Part shown: positions 5,647-6,761 of the stretch, one piece after another
Numbering within the stretch: position 1 is the first letter of the stretch
How the letters are laid out: each line of letters opens with the position of its first letter
Origin: CAZALT01 sp964485515
GTDB taxonomy: Bacteria > Actinomycetota > Acidimicrobiia > Acidimicrobiales > Acidimicrobilacustridaceae
Reading direction: 5' to 3'
DNA: 6,761 nt
Assembly: GCA_964485515.1 (NCBI GenBank)
Contig: CAZALT010000181.1
Coordinates: 1-6,761 of the forward strand
Notes under the pieces: generated by a model
The model's input: only the letters and a program-made list of their open reading frames with translations
Told to the model about the DNA's origin: nothing
Databases searched by the model: none
Program-made: the position numbers and the translations under genes

Positions 5647-5832
5647 TCACCAGCTGGCCTTCTTGAGACCGGGAATCTCACCTGCGTGAGCCATGTCACG
5701 CAGGCAGACCCGGCACAAGTGGAACTTGCGGTACACCGAATGCGGACGGCCGCACTTCTGGCAGCGGGTGTAGGCCCGAACCTTGAACTTCGGCGTCTTG
5801 TTCGCCTTGTTGATGAGCGCCTTCTTGGCCAT
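5647..5832 (-). CDS. rpsN: 30S ribosomal protein S14, zinc-binding type
   Basis: Small-subunit protein of the 30S head, bound to 16S rRNA. It is the short 61-residue form with two zinc-binding pairs, CQKC at residues 24-27 and CRVC at 40-43. The family core around them is also present (GRPHSVYRKFHLC, then LRDMAHAGEIPGLKKASW to the end). The longer zinc-free S14 of E. coli has about 100 residues and lacks these cysteines, so this is the C+ form, called rpsZ in some annotations. The ATG at 5832 lies two bases after the rplE stop. The Shine-Dalgarno is weak (AAGGG 11 bases upstream), so translation probably depends on coupling to rplE. Bacteria with this form sometimes carry a zinc-free copy elsewhere for zinc-poor conditions; none is in this window. 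Confidence 0.97.
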   Translation of the reverse strand: MAKKALINKANKTPKFKVRAYTRCQKCGRPHSVYRKFHLCRVCLRDMAHAGEIPGLKKASW

Positions 5833-5834
5833 TT

Positions 5835-6407
5835 CTACTGCTGCCCTTCACGCTTGAACGGGAAGCCGAATGCGACCAGCAGGGCGCGTCCTTCGGCGTC
5901 GGTACGTGCGGTCGTCACGATGGTGATGTCCATGCCCCGGGTGCTGTCGACCTTGTCGTACTCGATCTCGGGGAAGATCAGTTGCTCGGACACACCGAAC
6001 GTGTAGTTGCCGTGTCCGTCGAACGAGTTGGCCGGGAGGCCACGGAAGTCGCGGATGCGGGGGATGGCCAGGCTCACGAGCCGGTCGTAGAACTCCCACA
6101 TGCGGTCGTTGCGCAACGTGACCTTGGCCCCGATGGCGTTGCCCTCACGCAGCTTGAACGCCGCGATCGACTTCTTCGCTCGGGTCGTCGCCGGCTTCTG
6201 GCCCGTGATGCGCTCGAGGTCGGAGATGGCGCCCTGGAGCAGCGACGACTGCGCCAGCGCGGCGCCGACACCCATGTTGACGACGATCTTGGAGAGTCGG
6301 GGGACCTCCATGATGTTGTCGAGCTCGAGGGTCTCCTTGAGCTGGGTCCGGATCTCGGTGTCGTAGCGCTGCTTGAAGCGGGGGCGCTCCTGGGTGGACG
6401 TGCTCAT
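5835..6407 (-). CDS. rplE: 50S ribosomal protein L5
   Basis: Large-subunit protein of the central protuberance that binds 5S rRNA and contacts the P-site tRNA. It has 190 residues. Conserved segments are VPRLSKIVVNMGVG (35-48), ITGQKP (67-72), FKLREGNAIGAKVTLR (84-99), IPRIRDFRGL (115-124), NYTFGVSEQLIFPEIEYDK (134-152) and GMDITIVTTA (158-167). I chose the ATG at 6407, which overlaps the rplX stop as ATGA. A start six codons upstream at 6425 would add MRRGPL from within rplX and is not expected. The Shine-Dalgarno is poor (AGGGG with an eight- to nine-base spacing), which fits coupled translation. The stop is TAG, two bases before rpsN. Confidence 0.96.
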   Translation of the reverse strand: MSTSTQERPRFKQRYDTEIRTQLKETLELDNIMEVPRLSKIVVNMGVGAALAQSSLLQGAISDLERITGQKPATTRAKKSIAAFKLREGNAIGAKVTLRNDRMWEFYDRLVSLAIPRIRDFRGLPANSFDGHGNYTFGVSEQLIFPEIEYDKVDSTRGMDITIVTTARTDAEGRALLVAFGFPFKREGQQ

Positions 6408-6715
6408 GAGAGGTCCCCTTCGCACTTGCGGCAGATGCGGGTCTTGGTGCCGTCGGCGTCGATGCGGTAGCCGACCCGGGTCGGCTTGCCGCAGGAGGAG
6501 CAGATGATCGCGACGTTGGAGACCGCGATGGGCATCTCCTTGTCGATGATCCCGCCCTGTTGCGTGGAGCGCGTGGGCTTCTGGTGCTTCTTGGCGACGT
6601 TGATCCCGTCGACGATCACCTTGTCCTTGGCGGGGTAGGCGAACGTGACGGTGCCCTCGCGGCCCTTGTCCTTGCCGGCGAGCACCTTCACCCGGTCGCC
6701 CTTCTTGATCTTCAT
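6404..6715 (-). CDS. rplX: 50S ribosomal protein L24 with zinc-ribbon cysteines
   Basis: One of the proteins that start 50S assembly, binding the 5' part of 23S rRNA near the exit tunnel. It has 103 residues. The N-terminal KOW domain reads KKGDRVKVLAGKDKGREGTV (4-23), followed by KVIVDGINVAKKH (32-44). The C-terminal part contains CSSC at 72-75, GKPTRVGYR at 76-84 and CRKC at 95-98, two CxxC pairs that can bind zinc. Many L24 proteins, including the mycobacterial one as I recall it, lack them. The start is the ATG at 6715, which shares one base with the rplN stop (TGATG) and lies seven bases from GGAGG. A GTG one codon earlier would give a second Met and is less likely. The end overlaps rplE by four bases. 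Confidence 0.96.
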   Translation of the reverse strand: MKIKKGDRVKVLAGKDKGREGTVTFAYPAKDKVIVDGINVAKKHQKPTRSTQQGGIIDKEMPIAVSNVAIICSSCGKPTRVGYRIDADGTKTRICRKCEGDLS

Positions 6716-6761
6716 CACAGCACCTCCGGTGCCAGCGACACGATGCGCATGAACTTCTTGT
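6715..6761 (-). CDS. rplN: 50S ribosomal protein L14, last 14 codons (5' part outside window)
   Basis: The minus strand reads in from the right edge as KKFMRIVSLAPEVL followed by TGA, the typical C-terminus of bacterial L14, which ends in IVSLAPEVL or a close variant. L14 contacts 16S rRNA across the subunit interface. It is the gene normally found immediately before rplX in the spc operon. Its stop shares one base with the rplX ATG. Only the tail is visible, but both sequence and position agree. Confidence 0.9.
   Translation of the reverse strand, partial: KKFMRIVSLAPEVL
6723..6727 (-). promoter_or_regulatory. Shine-Dalgarno of rplX, inside rplN
   Basis: GGAGG on the minus strand, within the last codons of rplN, lies seven bases before the ATG at 6715. 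The spacing supports this ATG over the GTG at 6718, which would be only four bases away. Confidence 0.65.

Noticed and set aside
6408..6425. Start of rplE six codons upstream at 6425
   Set aside because: It would add MRRGPL from inside rplX. The ATG at 6407 in an ATGA overlap matches the pattern of the neighbouring junctions.
1..6761. Mobile element, CRISPR array, tRNA, rRNA or defence system
   Set aside because: Reading both strands showed only conserved ribosomal, translocation and housekeeping genes, and no spaced repeat array, transposase motif or RNA-gene signature.

Overview
This window is a bacterial ribosomal-protein operon of the spc type, read entirely on the minus strand from right to left. 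The order in the direction of transcription is rplN (last codons only), rplX, rplE, rpsN (zinc form), rpsH, rplF, rplR, rpsE, rpmD, rplO, secY, adk, map. A further partial gene on the same strand runs off the left edge. Base composition is high in G+C, and four complete genes start with GTG. The Actinobacteria-like features are the S8 N-terminus MTMTDPIAD, the L14 tail ending in IVSLAPEVL, the short-LID adenylate kinase and the secY-adk-map order. L24 has a four-cysteine zinc ribbon that the mycobacterial L24, as I recall it, lacks. Together these suggest a deep actinobacterial lineage, possibly Acidimicrobiia-like, but this placement is an inference from memory and not from a search.

Right part (about 3039-6761): ten ribosomal-protein genes are packed almost without spacers. 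Most junctions are start/stop overlaps of one base (TGATG) or four bases (ATGA or GTGA), which suggests translational coupling; the largest gap is 13 bases. The products belong to the 50S subunit (L14, L24, L5, L6, L18, L30, L15) and the 30S subunit (S14, S8, S5). Shine-Dalgarno sequences settle the starts of rpsH, rplF and rplX.

Middle part (about 1107-3038): secY encodes the channel subunit of the Sec translocon. It is separated from rplO by a 64-base spacer containing two adjacent inverted repeats, the second of which overlaps the secY Shine-Dalgarno. adk overlaps the end of secY by four bases. Its product is a short-LID adenylate kinase with an unusual P-loop in which Pro is replaced by Gln.

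Left part (1-1106): a 115-base spacer between adk and map holds a tandem 10-base repeat and a perfect 12-base inverted repeat. map encodes a complete type I methionine aminopeptidase with all five metal ligands. Beyond map there is no sign of infA or rpmJ in the visible sequence. Instead, after 101 bases, an ORF begins that encodes a zinc ribbon resembling the N-terminus of DUF35 (OB-fold, acyl-CoA-associated) proteins; only its first 47 residues are visible.

The genes are conserved housekeeping genes, and I see no mobile element, CRISPR array, tRNA, rRNA or novel multi-gene system. The most interesting signals are the structured spacers before secY and before map, and the change of gene content after map.
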